Assembly: GCA_021292105.1 (NCBI GenBank)
Contig: CM037867.1
Location: forward strand, 14,088,928-14,152,927
Length of the DNA stretch: 64,000 nt
Direction: 5' to 3'
From: Anadara kagoshimensis
Taxonomy: Eukaryota > Mollusca > Bivalvia > Arcoida > Arcidae
The position numbers and the translations under genes were made by a program. Numbering within the stretch: position 1 is the first letter of the stretch; each line of letters begins with the position of its first letter. The notes below the pieces were generated by a model. The model had not been told where the DNA came from and ran no database searches. It saw nothing but the letters and a program-made list of their open reading frames with translations. Below, piece by piece: positions 49,401 through 61,549 of this stretch.

Positions 49401-50399
49401 AAAAAGAGTGTTTAAATTTTTACACAAAATTAGATTACCCATGGCTATCCTAGGGTGAATAGTAATTTGACACATATGGTCAACCATTATAGACATGATG
49501 GTATTTAATGTAAAACTAATGCCAGAATTGAGTTGTCCATGCAAAGATATATTACAATCTATTATAAATTTGTTTTTGTATAAAATCGATATTTCAAGAT
49601 GGCGTCCGTCGGTCATCTTGGATTTATAGCTTATTGTGCAAGTTAAGTGTTCCGTATGTAAAAATTAACACCAGAAATGGGTTTCTCATACCTGAAAACA
49701 TCTAAAAAGATATATTACAAGCTATTGGAAGATATTTTATATTGCAGTATGTACTTCAATTTCACGTTTGGCGGCCATTTTGGATTTATGTATATTGTGC
49801 AAGTTGCCCAAATCTGCCCGAAGGGCAACTAAGTTAGTTTTGTTCAAGGACCCATGAGGAAAACAAAACAGCAAAAAAACTTCATAGGAAAGAACATTTC
49901 TAGGTTCGTAAAATGCCTACTCGACTATCAGTCAATATGCAAAACGCCATGTTATAACATTTTGCATGGGCAAGTATAATGAGTGCTTATGTAATATTAA
50001 ATATACTAAACGAGTTGAATAATTTTCTATGCAACGAGACTAGTGAATTGAATATTACATAAATCCGAATGCACGATTCTATTTAATGTATATTCAAGGA
50101 AAAACAAATACAATCCGTTTCCTCTATAAGAAAAGAACAAATTGACCGCAGTTCATAGAAGTCACGTAAACGTGTCACATACGCCCAAAGAGTATTGCTA
50201 ACATTTGTCAAAAATATAATTTTGACCTATCTGTCATGTGCTGTTTTTGAATTTCTATTAAAATAATGCGTTCAAAAACAGCACATAACACATATCTATA
50301 AATACATAAATAAATAAAAAATAGACATCATATCGCGCGCACATTTGAATGTCGCGCGCTGGTTACCCAGGTTGCGAAAACGAAAACTTTTTAAAAATT

Positions 50400-50438
<39 letters not shown>

Positions 50439-53400
50439 TGCTGTTTATAAATATACTGCATGTAGACTTTAGATATGTTATACATGTATATAGTATTCTT
50501 ATGCCATAATTAATTTGCAAATATCCTTGCATATTGGTCCCGACTCCTGAAAATTAGAATTTTCTCCGTAATTAATGCCATAGGCTCAGGTGAGCGTTTA
50601 AGGCCCATTGACCTCCTTTTCCATACATCGATCTACAGGTGAAAACGGTGAAGAAATCACGCCTGTATAATTGATCTAGTAATGACAGCCGGCGAAAAAC
50701 TTTCTCTTTTCTCCTCCTCGGCGTTTAAATGCAATATAATCAGTAATAAATAATAAATATTTGTCTCAGGTGTCTAAAACACTCCATTTTGTTTTCCTAC
50801 GGAAATTTCCTTAAATATTTAAGGACATGATTTTGCTTCCTTAAATATTTAAGGAAAAAAACTTAAGTTAAGGAGACATTTAAGTTAAGAAAATATTGTG
50901 AAACGCTTTTTTCCTTAACTTTAAGAAAAATCTTAAATTTAAGGAAAAAACATAAGTTAAGGAAATTCTTAAGTTAAGAAATGATTGTGAAACCGGGGCC
51001 TGATACTCCAGAAGTCTATTATAGTCAGTAGATTTTAGCCTGCGCATCATCATATTTCGTTGGTTGAGCCTCTGCATAAGCATTTTCAGTTGAGTTGAAC
51101 ATGTGTATCATCCTATTCAAATGCGTTAAGCTTTCGCACTATCATATTTTGTTGAGTTATATTAACTATACAAGTTTAATTAAACCTGCATGTAAAGTCA
51201 TGGATTGAAATTCAACCCCATAATAGAACTTAGAAAATTCTATGTATATAAACATATATCGCTATGCTTTATTAACAAAAGTATCTGCTTAGGTTGAAAA
51301 TAAATCTTGATCGATTTAAGAGACTTAACTTCTTCAAAACTCTCTGTTTGATATCAGTATACTCAAGTTATAAAAGACTCTACCATCTAAGCAACTGGTG
51401 GACCAGCATACGCATATTTTGAAATAAAAAACAATCGAAGTTATACGAAAATGTGATAGATAATCCGGAGGTAAATTATATATAGATTTGAGTCTGCACA
51501 GCATCATATTCAAATAAGTTAGGTCTGTACGTGATCATATTTAGTTGAATCAAGCATTTAAATTGTCATACTTTTTTGCGTTGAGACTGCGCATCACACA
51601 TTTAAGTTTTATCAAAGCGAAAATTCACTTTATAAAGATGTATGTATAAAGACATTTTTTTCTAAATTTATTAACAAAATTTCCAACGTTAAAGCTCAAA
51701 TAAATCTTACTTGATCTATGAGACTTATCTACTCCAAAACTCTGATTGATCTCGGTATACGCAGGTTATATAAGAACTATACCGAATCATCAGGAAGTTT
51801 AAATAATATTTTGTGTGTTTTATGATATAATAAATTATACATAGGCAAACAACATTGACATGTCCGATTGTCATTGGATTAAATATTTAATATGGACTGA
51901 TACATGTATAATAGAGACCAGAGATGTTCGGCTACAACATGGAAAAACATGCATTTTTATGTAAACCACGAACCCTAACACTACTAATATATTTGATGAA
52001 GTATCATATTTGAAAATTCCCAATGAAAGGTCAAGCGGACAGGTCAATGTTGTTTGCCATCAATACCATATTTAAAACTAAATCATTCTCCGTGCTGATC
52101 GAATAATGTGATACCATACGATGGAATATTAATGTAGCAAAATGTGTTCATTATACCTCATAGGGGGGGTATAAAAATCACTCTGGTCGTCTTTCCTTCA
52201 GTTCGTCTGTCTATGCAACGGTTCGTCTGACCATACGTCTCAATTTGGTAAAATATATTTGGTTCTTTGCGTAGCTATTCAACATCTTCAAAATATTTTG
52301 GTTTCATAATTTTGGTCCAAGCACTACTGATGAGGAATAATATTCCGAAACGGCCGTCTAGTGCTGTAAAATTAAAACTGGTATATTATGTAATTTAAAC
52401 CCCTGAGCCGATATCTCTGCTGGTAGCTGGTGCCCCGAGGATATCACAAACTCAGTAGGCAATGATTTCGTATCATTGTCAGAAATATACTATAATTGTC
52501 TAAACTTCCTGCAAGTTAAAATTTGAAATTTCTAAAAAAACTAAGGTATACTCCCTCATGCAAAGTATTTCCTTAGCTTAATTTGGTAAAATATATTTTG
52601 GTCCTTTGGTTAGCTTTTCAACATCTTCAAAATAATTTTGGTTTCATAATTTTGGTCCAAGCACTACTGATGAGGAATTGTATTCCGAAACGGCCGTCTA
52701 GTGCTGTAAAATTAAGACTGGTATGATATGTAATTTAATTTCTACTGGTTTATTTAATATGATGTACTGTGTGGAAACTTTTTTGAGTGGTGAAAGGTTA
52801 TTTCCCTATCAATCAAGCATAACTTAAATCGAAGAGGCCAGTTGTTAGATGGCGAGTAAACCGGAGTACCGAAAGAAAAGTAATGGAATTTGGCAAACTA
52901 ATGACAAACGTTATCTCTCTGTGTTAGTATAACAACTATTAATTGTTGAACTTCGTGCACGTGCATGGCGTAACGTGAGTCCATTAACGCTTGTATTTAC
53001 TTTAATCTTGTTTAAATTTACTGGACAAATTTTTTCCATCGTTTGAATAGACTAGTAGATTAAAATATGTGCAGTATAAATCATTTTGCTTTAAACCACA
53101 ATGACCAACGTTACTATAAATATCAACTACTGATAAAAAAACCTATGATTTATGGAATGATTTAGTTTATATGTTATAATTAAAATCGATGCATAGCATT
53201 TAATATATGTGACCTGTTAATTCAAACATTTTGACAAAATTGTTATTCGCGGAATATCCAAATAAGGATATGCGTGATTAATAAATCCTCAGTAAAATCT
53301 CAAATCAAATAACCTGAGAAATTATGGTAAAGATAGTCCCTAGTAATTTGTAAACATGTTGATAATGCTATCTTGGATACATTTCTTGGTTGACTTTTAT

Positions 53401-56400
53401 GTGGGTGTAGCTATATAAACATGACGGACGTACTTTACCTTCAAGGATACCCAACTTAACTTCCGTGGCAGAAGTTCAATTGATTAACTAATTAAATTTT
53501 CAGTATTCAAACCTTAATATTTTGAGGGCTGTGTGATTTAAACATAGAATAAGTGTGTTTTTGATTGATACAATAATAAAGAATTTCATGTAAAATGCAC
53601 TTTTGTCTTTACGACGTTGAAGCACTGCTTTTATATAATTTACCAATTATCTAGGTAACATCGCCTATCAAAAGCACTTGTCACCACCGGAAATAACTGA
53701 TGGAAATTATTCAACTTGTAAATTTGGCAGCAACTTTACAGTAGACCTCACAAAGAGTTATCAAATATCATCTTTCGAAATAGTCACCAGCCCTCGGGAT
53801 GGTAAGTTGCGAGTGTTTATTTTTCAAGGTTGCTCCTAAGACACCCTATTGATATTTTTTGTCTCTATGTCTTTTTTCCCTGTGGTATATTTATCTGGTT
53901 TGAAGTCAAATTAACGGCAATGCATTTTGTCTGCCTAACAATGATTTTCTTATATCGCAACGCCTCTAATTGTCTAGCTCGAATCCCACTGGAACATATT
54001 TTTGTGTGAACAAGTTTCCGTGCACCATCCAATAACTCGCTTTTTCGATGTATGTGAACAATTTTGCATACGCGTAAATCATTATCAATCCAATCCAATC
54101 TTATATCTTAAATCTCTTAAATTTCCGTTTGGATTCAAATAAATAGCATTACCTTAGTTTTACTCATTGATCAAACCCTATATTTGAATTCTAAAAATTA
54201 AGCCCTTATGCAGCCAGCTATAGTTGTAGTTGACTATGTCCATAAATTTTTTAAGATTTTTTCAATCTTTTAGTAGTCTAGACACTTTTTCTTTTGACTT
54301 GGCACGCATCCGAAGCTAGAAGTTATAAAATAAGTTTCATTGATATATTTTCATATGTATATACAGTATTTGCCTGTTTCAGTGTCAATTTGTTTTCATC
54401 TATGTTTTGAGATTTCAATATTTTATTTCAAGACAAAGAGACAGATAACATTGGAGTGAAATCATATTAAGAATGTATCTAATTGACAGGTATGCCTTCA
54501 ACTGTTATGATTGCATTTGTTAAGAGTTCTCTCTTGGAGCAAGACGGACTCAACAATACATGTATACAGTCTACTTCCATGTTTGAAATCACGCAAGTCC
54601 ATAGTTGTACACACACAATTTTTGGTCAATACCTTGTATTAAGATTCAACCAACAGATGTCAGTTTGTGAAATTAAAATCCATGGAGGTAAGTTAGTTTA
54701 TTAAAACATTTTGTATTTTTCAATTTTGATCCAAGCATTACTAATGAGGAATTTTATTCTAAAACGACCTTCTAGTACTATAAGATTAACACTGGTATAA
54801 AAGGGTATTTAAACCACTTGGCCAGTATCTCAAATAGGTGACTAAGCATCTCTGAGGATATCATAGACTCAGTAGGCAATACTTTTTTCTTCCACCCCAG
54901 ATAGAAATATCCATAAAAAGAGAGGTGCAAGATATCTCCATCTTGTACCCCCTGTGCAAGATAGCCTACACGCTGTTTTTCCCGCAATCTTTTATCAACA
55001 AAATCAGAGGTGTACCGAAAGTTGAAATTGATTTTAAATTGAATATTGTACTTTCTGGTGCAAGAAATAGAATCAATCACTACTTGTAGTGCCAGATAAG
55101 GAAATCTCAACCCTCGTTCTAATATATTTGGTCCAGAACTCGGCAAGCCTCGTTCTGGACCAAATATCAAAAACAAACATACTTATCCATTTCCGAATCA
55201 CAATCCAGAAGCAAAGTAAAAACTTTGGAACTGACAAGTTAGGTTAGACACGTGAACTTCCACCAGGGAAGTGAGGCCGGGTGCTCCAGAAGGGTAAGCA
55301 CCTCCTGTTTAGCTAGCTACACCCGTCACGTGTGTAATCAAAATTGTGTGAAAGGAACATGGAACTATGAGACGTCAAATATATCCAAGGCAATCCTGGA
55401 CACAGAGACATCAAACTTATCAATAATACTGTGATGTCGGCCATAAAACTTTTTGAGGGCCTTGATAAGCCTAAATATATTAGAACTCGGGTTGAGATTT
55501 CCCTATCTGGCACCACAAGTAGTGATAGATTCTTTTAGTATTGTCAGCAATAGGATATTGTCTAAATTTGCTAATAGTTAAAAATTTAAAATCAGTAACT
55601 TTCTAAGGTATACTACATCATGCAAAGTTTACACACCAATTATGCATTTGTCTTTTTATTTATAATTTTAATTTTTTGTTGATTTATAGGTAAAAATGTT
55701 GCATTATGGCAGCAAACGAAACAGTCTGGCACATATGATATTTTTTCGCCATCAAAAGCAGTAGATGGTTACGTAGGAAATAACCAACTTGCGTCAGGGT
55801 TTTGTACACATTCTGGTACTTCGGGGGATTATGTACATCCATATTGGACAGTTTCTTTTGGACAAAATCTTATTCAAAGAGTAAAAATATATTTTAGAGA
55901 CGATAGTAAGTCATAATAAGCCATTTTGTATTTTAAACGTTTTCAGCATTAATAATTTCATGGTTTCGATAGCATGATTCATAAACAATGTCCCTTGTTA
56001 AGTTGCAATTGATATTAAAAACAGAGCGACTAATCTATATGGCAACATTTTTTTTTAAGTTTAGTTTGAAGTTTTGTTAAATCAATGAACATGCCTGCGC
56101 ATTATCAATTGTATGAATCTTTCAATGAAATTGTAGTAGCTCCTGTCAGTACAAATATATACATAGAGGATCAGACAAATCACCTCATAACTCTGCAAAT
56201 AAAGATATATCTATATTTAGCTAAAGTAAAAGTAAATTATTCACCTACAATAATTAAGACAAGATCAATATGTAAGTTCAAATTATGTTATATTTATTTC
56301 GAATCCATCAAAATTATTTTTCAAAGTATTAGAAAGCTTTCAAATGTCTAAAAATAAACAACAGACTGACACGGCTTTCATATGACGTCATAAGGCGCAA

Positions 56401-58734
56401 CCGCTACGAAAATGATGTCACTGTTGTGTTTCACATATCATTGCATCATAGAATTTAGCAAACCCTTTGGGAATTTTTTCTTTCACTATGGCAATTCCTT
56501 CTTCGTCTACTTTTACGGTATCCCCAACATCAAATGCAGCCATTTTGGATGTAGTAAAAGTTGTAAAATAGAAGTACATGAATGGCGTAGGAATATTTTC
56601 TCACGCTTTAAACTAACCAGAAGCGTGTGAACTGATTACTTCACAATCAAATCATATTATATGGGAACCTGTGTTATATAAAAATTATTACACCGTTTTA
56701 TTCCATCAATAAACAGGAGCGTTGTGTTATTTATACGGATATAAATTGTGTTGTCTGATTACTCGGTTATCCCTTGCGTATATAATACTATTTAAAGTTG
56801 AGTCGTTCACTTTTAGGTTTTATTGTGTTATAACTAGTGATGGCAAAATCGGTTGAAAGTAAAAATCGATTAATCGACCTGACGTTTAAAAGATTAATCG
56901 ATTACTCGGAAAATAATTTTTAAAAAAATGAGACAAAAAGTTTAACGTACAGAGCTTGAATAAATTTACTTATTTTTTCTGGTGTGTCCGAAATGACAAT
57001 GGGATGCCTAGATCTTAGAAGGTTTAACGATGTTCCATCTTTAACGGTAATTCAGTATGCATAACTGACATTTTGAAATACGCACATGCTTGCGACTGGG
57101 TTGGCATGTTGTATAACAAGTAAAAACAAATACAGAGAGGGATTATTAATAAAAACAACTATTGGACAATGTTTAAATCCATATATCGGATATATGTTAT
57201 TAATTTATTTGTTTGTATATTAGCGCACAGGTTTTGGGGTACATAAAGGAGGACGATAAAACGAGTTTTGAAATTAAAATCGATAATCTGTTGATTGATC
57301 GATTAATCGTTGTCATAACTAGTTATAATACTTTTTTAAATTAATATTATCAGTCGTTGTCCTACGGTTGTGTAATATTCGCTTATTTAAAATTACATGT
57401 AATTTATAAAAACAAATACATTTCGTTACCCAGGCATTTGACCTCGCATTACGTTATATTACGTCCGCTTACGCTGCAAAGCTAGTGAGTTACGTTCAAT
57501 TTTAAACAGCAAGAAACTTATTACGTGATCACTCAATTTTAGGTTTATTATGGAGGGGTACTAATTTTGAATTCATTATAAAAGACGCTGATTACACGAC
57601 TTTCACAAAGAATACAAATGGACAACCGAGTCGTGAAGAAGAGTTCATATTTCCTATTCCAGTTTTAGGATCTGATTTAACAATTAGGCTGCCTGGGTAT
57701 CAGGATTCAAATAACAATCTACAACTGTGCGAAGTGCAAGTCTTTGGTGAGTTTTTTGTAATTTTGCAGCGCAGAATAGAGTATATACGATTAGGGTTAT
57801 ATCTCCTTTTAAAACAAATATAAATACAATTATGGGATAACATATTTAAGACAAACAATTGAAATTCTTTTAAATAGAGATTGCATGACAAAACTAATCG
57901 CATCTTTTTTGAATTTTTAAAAGTAAACAAATAACTTTTTATTTCAAAACCTTTTTTAACAAAATAAGAATTAAAGAAATGCTGGATGTCACTAGCCTCA
58001 TCTCAATGCCCGATATTGGTATAAACTGAATTGAAAACAATTTTACATTTAACTTTTTAGACTTAATCTATAATTCAAACACTCCGTAGACTCAAGAACT
58101 GTTAATCATCAAAAACAAACATATTAATCCATGTCAGAATCACAATCCAGAAGCAAAGTAAAAACTTTGGAACTGACAAGTTAGGTTAGGCACGTGAACT
58201 TCCACCAGGGAAGTGAGGCCAGGTGCTCAATAACCTACTTAATATAAATGTATACAATCAATTGAAAAAGAGATTTGGCAGTCATTTTCAGATATATTTA
58301 ATAGGAAATTAGCTGAAAATAATTGACTTACTACAATATTTTCGATAACACGTAAAACACGTAAGAAACTCAAAAGTCATTAGACTAACATTTAATAAAT
58401 CTACTTTGGACTACCATTGGAGCCAATAACAAAAATCCATTTTTTCTCAATAAAACAACAATCTGCAATGTATTTCATATCTATAAAAATTGTTTAGAAC
58501 GGATACTGATTTACATCACTGTTATTATAGAACTGTGTAATCGTTATGATTTAAACATATGCTATACTGAATAAAACCGGTAATAAATCCCTATATACAA
58601 TTTCTTTTGCCTGTTTTCTAATTACTGGTTAATATGGAATATTTTAGGTCTTCGAATACTTTAATCCTAACACTGGACATTATCCCTAGAATCTTTCCAA
58701 AGTCGGAAATTTTTTTAAAGAGTATAAAAATCAG

Positions 58735-58765
<31 letters not shown>

Positions 58766-61517
58766 TTTACTCGGGATGTTTTCAACTTATAGAATCCCTT
58801 CTACAACAAATTAACAATTTAAACAACAATACAGCTGTAGCAAATAAAAAAGCAACGGTATGGTGAGGAAAAATTCCAATGTATATGTTCGCCGTCCATA
58901 ATGCGATGACGTGACCCTGGGTCAATATATTCATGCAAACTTAAAAGAACAAGATCCGACCAGTGAAAATACTTGAAACAAAAGACGCTTATGTTATTGA
59001 TTTTTATCGAGCCGTGTTCTTGGTTATGTTTGCTATTTAACCATTGAACTGTCTAGTAATGGCGTTTATAGTGCTATAACTGTCATTGCCGTGCACAGCA
59101 AACTGAATAATGCGCGTTAAAGCACTATAAACGCTATTTCTATACCGTTCAATCGTTGTATTTACATTTCCTATTTTTTGAAAATCTTATTTCCGGAGCA
59201 CCCGGCCTCACTTCCCTGGTGGAAGTTCACGTGTCTAACCTAACTTGTCAGTTCCAAAGTTTTTAGTTTGCTTCTGGATTGTGATTCGGAAATAGATTAG
59301 TATGTTTGTTTTTGATTTGATATTTAATCCTAAAAAACTTTAAAACACTGTCGTGTAAGACATGTATTTCCAATCGCTGGAACAGCCAATCAATGACGTC
59401 ACGCGTATAGCCAGAAAAAAAAATGAGTGACGTCACATTAGCAATGACATTTATACTCCTATAACTGCCATCTGGTCTTAAACAAAGGTTAATACATTAA
59501 AACATCACAAATGTAAATATTAAGAATTAAATTTGTACTTGCACATATCTTTTCTTGTTTAAAGGTAGTTGTTAGTGATACAGGATTTTTAATTTTCGTT
59601 TATTCTTTGTTTTTATTTATATTTATATAAGCCTGTAAGTTTGGACCAAATGATGGGTCATCATGTACCAACTCTTGTCCGAGAAACTGCATCATTGATG
59701 AAAATGTTTATCGTTGTGAAAATTTTGAGTGTCCGGAAAACAAATGCATGGGTGACTGGAAAGGGAAATACTGCACACGTAAATTTTTTTCATAATTTTC
59801 ACTCTTAGATTAGAATATATATGTATTAAATGGAAACAAAACCAAGCTATAACATCTCAATCAAAAATAAACACCTCAACCCATGTACAAATCACAATGC
59901 AAAAGCAAAGTAAAAATTTTTAATAACTGGCAGATAAAGAAAACAAATTAACTTCTACCAGGGTAAGGATCGAGGACTGCTGCATGTGAATGTCGCCAGA
60001 ATACTCTACTGTATATCCATCTAAACACTATACACATAGTATATTTACTAAACTTCACCAAATTCAGTTGCAGTGGGTCGAATGCACTGTAATAAGAAAT
60101 TCAACACAAAAATGTCTGTTTAAAATTCAAATTATCTATTTATAAATTTCATTTATTAAAAATAAACGTCTCTATGTCTAATTTTATCCAACCCAAATAC
60201 TATCAATTATGAAGACAAAATACTCAATCATCTGACATATTTGTACTGGTAATCAACAAACCAAGTCTTGGTCAGGGCCAAACACATTATTTATCTGAAT
60301 GATGGAACTATAATCTTTTGTTGTTATAAAATGTACTATTTCCTTTTTTCAGAGAAGCAGTGTAATTTATCTCAGTCTGGATTAAACGGTTTACACTTGT
60401 CTCCAGTCAACTGGAAAATAACGCCTTACCTGTCTGGCGATACATTGACGGTCAAGTGCATGCAAGGTTATAAACAGCAAGGAACAGGAACAATACAATG
60501 TGGTGCAGATGGCAATTGGAATTTTAATGTTAACTGCACAGGTATTTCATTGTTTGGTATTAGGATGGTAATCTTTTTTATTGTAATGTCTAAATCGGAG
60601 TTTAACAACATACAACATGGCCATATAACGCTTGTGCGGTATCTGTATGGTTACTAGTATTAGATGTGCGTCGCGCAATTGATATGTCATCATAAGACAA
60701 CAATGCTATTCAATGAATTGGTGACATAACTACATATCATACCAGTTTTTATTTTACAGTACCAAACTGCCGTTTCGGAATACTGTTTTGGATAAAAATT
60801 GTAAAACTAATTATTTTTCCAAGATGTTGAAAAATTATTCTAAGGAGCAAAATTTATGTTACCAAATTTAGCTTAAAATACTTTGCGTAAGTGAGTTAAT
60901 CTTTAATTTTCTTTTTCGAAACGTAACACACTTGCACACGGCATTGAAACACAAGAATGATTCATTCATTCATTTTTAGTTCTTTTTCGTCCGTGACATT
61001 TACAAATCTATAAACAGTTATTATATTCATGAGAATGACAGTTATGTATATATAAATAAAATAAATGATATAAACAGAATTCTCCAAGTTTAAAGTGTGT
61101 GGATTACACGAAATCACGGTATGCATTGACGTGGTTATTTTATACTGGTATCTCACCTAATTTACCACAAAGATCATTTGAAAGTACAAACAAGCGTCCA
61201 TTGATCAGATACCGAATACTAGGCAGGTATATTTTATTTGTTCGGTCATTTGGGTATTTGTAAGTGGTAATAATTTAGACTACTGTCTATATTAAATGCT
61301 AGTTAAAACCTGAAAGTCCTAAAAATATACTCCCTCATGCAAAGATAAGTTTAATCTGGTTAAATATATTTTGGACCTTTGGATATGTTTTCAACCCCTT
61401 GAATACTTCGGTTTCAAAAATTTGATACAGGCACTATCGATGAGGAATTGTATTCCGAAGCGACCGTCTTGTAAAATTAACACTGTCATAACATGTAATT
61501 TATTTTACCTCTTCTTC

Positions 61518-61549
<32 letters not shown>

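Larger units (their letters stand above)
45007..49927 (+). mobile_element. 4.92-kb DNA transposon, right copy, inverted relative to 34467-39389
   Basis: 4921 bp with the same termini, minisatellite, nested mariner and gene remnants as the left copy; positions in the two copies sum to 84394-84396 throughout, so length differences are only a few bases. Short frames shared by both (45906-46121, 46111-46326, 49082-49330) are conserved in sequence because the copies are recent, not because they are proven genes. The (AT)n near 46385 differs in length between copies. It lies in receptor intron 2, with its decayed nuclease gene in the same orientation as the receptor. Confidence 0.8.
44062..51002. 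mobile_element. Terminal-inverted-repeat element (CAGGCCCCGG...CCGGGGCCTG) split by the right composite transposon
   Basis: 44062 onward reads CAGGCCCCGGTTTCACAATC, ATTCCTTAACTTAAG; the reverse complement of 51002 backward reads the same with one mismatch over about 38 bp. Both ends continue into A/T-rich hairpins built from TCCTTAAATATTTAAGGA. Removing the 4.92-kb insertion and one TCA leaves about 2.0 kb without a coding frame, so it is non-autonomous. A clean target duplication could not be resolved, so the superfamily is open. Confidence 0.7.
54715..55650 (+). repeat. S3 repeat split by a nested insertion
   Basis: S3 3' part at 54715-54800, then a second S3 start (GGATATCATAGACTCAGTAG at 54857) broken near 54885. 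S3 sequence resumes at about 55540 (AGTATTGTCAGCAATAGGAT, CTAAGGTATACTACATCATG). The intervening ~655 bp contain the palindromic element and S1 copy listed next. Confidence 0.65.

Noticed and set aside
34467..49927. Inverted segmental duplication of genomic DNA
   Set aside because: Similarity stops exactly at transposon termini and each copy has a different 3-bp target duplication, so independent insertions explain it better.
54778..55176. 132-codon minus-strand frame
   Set aside because: It runs across an S3 fragment and the arm of a palindromic MITE, so it is a chance frame in repeats.
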